In this document: positions 5,222-5,559 of the stretch, piece by piece | Layout of the letters: the number at the start of each line of letters is the position of its first letter | Position numbering within the stretch: the stretch's first letter is position 1 | DNA from: an uncultured Alphaproteobacteria bacterium | GTDB lineage: Bacteria > Pseudomonadota > Alphaproteobacteria > Rs-D84 | Length of the DNA: 5,559 nucleotides | Assembly (NCBI GenBank): GCA_937901165.1 | Contig: CALCGS010000080.1 | Location: forward strand, 1-5,559 | Reading direction: 5' to 3' | The notes under the pieces: model-generated | Database searches by the model: none | What the model was told of the DNA's origin: nothing | Seen by the model: the letters and a program-made list of their open reading frames with translations, nothing else | Program-made: the position numbers and the translations under genes

Positions 5222-5559
5222 TTAAAGCTGTGCCTTAATCTGCTCGTAAATTCCGTCAGCATCAAGCTTATAGTGCTTCATAAGATCTCCAGCCTTACCA
5301 GACTGACCAAACTGATCATTAATACCAATTCTAGTAACCTGTACACGCTTATCAAGAACAGATACTGGAGCAGCTGTAATTGTCTCTGCAACTGCAGATC
5401 CAAGACCACCTACAACAAAGTGCTCCTCAACTGTGAAAACACGACCAGTCTTAGCAGCAGATGCAATAACTGCATCCATGTCGTAATACTTATACTCACC
5501 TAAACATCCGCCAAACGTGACATTCTTTTCTTTAAGAGCAAGACTTTTATACTTTTCAT
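5222..5559 (-). CDS. 5'-truncated hybrid frame: UDP-galactopyranose mutase-like strip joined to transketolase C-terminal domain
   Basis: The frame is open without a stop from the window edge to TAA at 5224-5222, about 112 codons; an internal ATG at 5479 could be mistaken for a start. From about 5455 down it is the C-terminal domain of a transketolase or split-transketolase subunit: AKTGRVFTVEEH, GGLGSAVAET, RIGINDQFGQSG, then a charged helix. Upstream (5557 to about 5480) the sequence reads EKYKSLALKEKNVTFGGCLG then EYKYYDMD, which resembles the C-terminus of UDP-galactopyranose mutase (family FGGRLGEYKYYDMD.VI) and not the transketolase segment expected there; the family Arg is Cys here. The seam lies in DMDAVIASA, plausible in both families. 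Codon use (Lys AAG 9 of 11, Gln CAG 5 of 5, Leu CTT 7 of 8) differs from the neighbouring genes and recalls Firmicutes such as Lachnospiraceae. A chimeric assembly end is most likely; true gene fusion is unlikely. Confidence 0.6.
   Translation of the reverse strand, partial: EKYKSLALKEKNVTFGGCLGEYKYYDMDAVIASAAKTGRVFTVEEHFVVGGLGSAVAETITAAPVSVLDKRVQVTRIGINDQFGQSGKAGDLMKHYKLDADGIYEQIKAQL

Noticed and set aside
5273..5503. Plus-strand frame of 76 codons at the right end
   Set aside because: It is antisense to the recognisable transketolase C-terminal sequence and its product is low-complexity.
1..5559. CRISPR array, insertion sequence or riboswitch
   Set aside because: No regularly spaced repeats, no transposase motifs with terminal inverted repeats and no recognised riboswitch consensus were found on either strand.

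Overview
The window reads as a piece of an AT-rich alphaproteobacterial genome. The strongest marker is a GcrA cell-cycle regulator, a family known from Alphaproteobacteria, with the usual N-terminal helix-turn-helix and the C-terminal CRWPIGDP...FHFCG...YC..H module. The strong A/T bias (mostly AAA, GAA, TTA/TTG codons) fits a reduced or host-associated lineage, for example the low-GC gut alphaproteobacteria or Holosporales-like groups. That placement is inference; I cannot assign a genus.

Layout. 1-137: a stable-RNA promoter and a complete tRNA-Pro(GGG) with encoded CCA. 138-423: a gene-free stretch with a terminator, a hairpin and, at 310-333, an exact 24-bp second copy of the tRNA 3' end with its downstream bases, which is the typical footprint of tRNA-targeted integration. 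424-801 (+): acpS, holo-[acyl-carrier-protein] synthase. 801-827: a perfect-palindrome terminator shared with the convergent operon. 3654-826 (-): a two-gene operon, gcrA followed 21 bp later by an unrecognised 726-residue single-pass membrane protein with an acidic, disordered middle and a six-cysteine C-terminal knot. 3655-3725: a divergent promoter region with back-to-back -10 boxes and a 13-bp dyad centred on a GATTC (GANTC, CcrM-type) site. 3726-5131 (+): a two-gene unit, a minimal A24-family prepilin peptidase and an exported four-cysteine protein of unknown function. 5167-5199: a bidirectional terminator. 5222-5559 (-): an open 5'-truncated reading frame that does not look native.

How the genes may work together: acpS is housekeeping (it activates acyl carrier protein). 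The two divergent units both make envelope proteins: a membrane-anchored protein with a periplasmic Cys-rich tail, co-transcribed with gcrA, and a prepilin peptidase with an exported Cys-containing protein. They share one short regulatory region carrying a possible GcrA/CcrM site, so coordinated cell-cycle control is a reasonable but untested idea.

The most important caution is the right end. From about 5200 onward the codon use changes sharply (AAG, GAG, CAG, CTT), and the terminal frame joins what looks like the C-terminus of UDP-galactopyranose mutase to the C-terminus of a transketolase, with the seam in a shared DMDAVIASA-like segment. This most likely marks a chimeric assembly end (or less likely a transferred, recombined gene) and should not be taken as native gene content.
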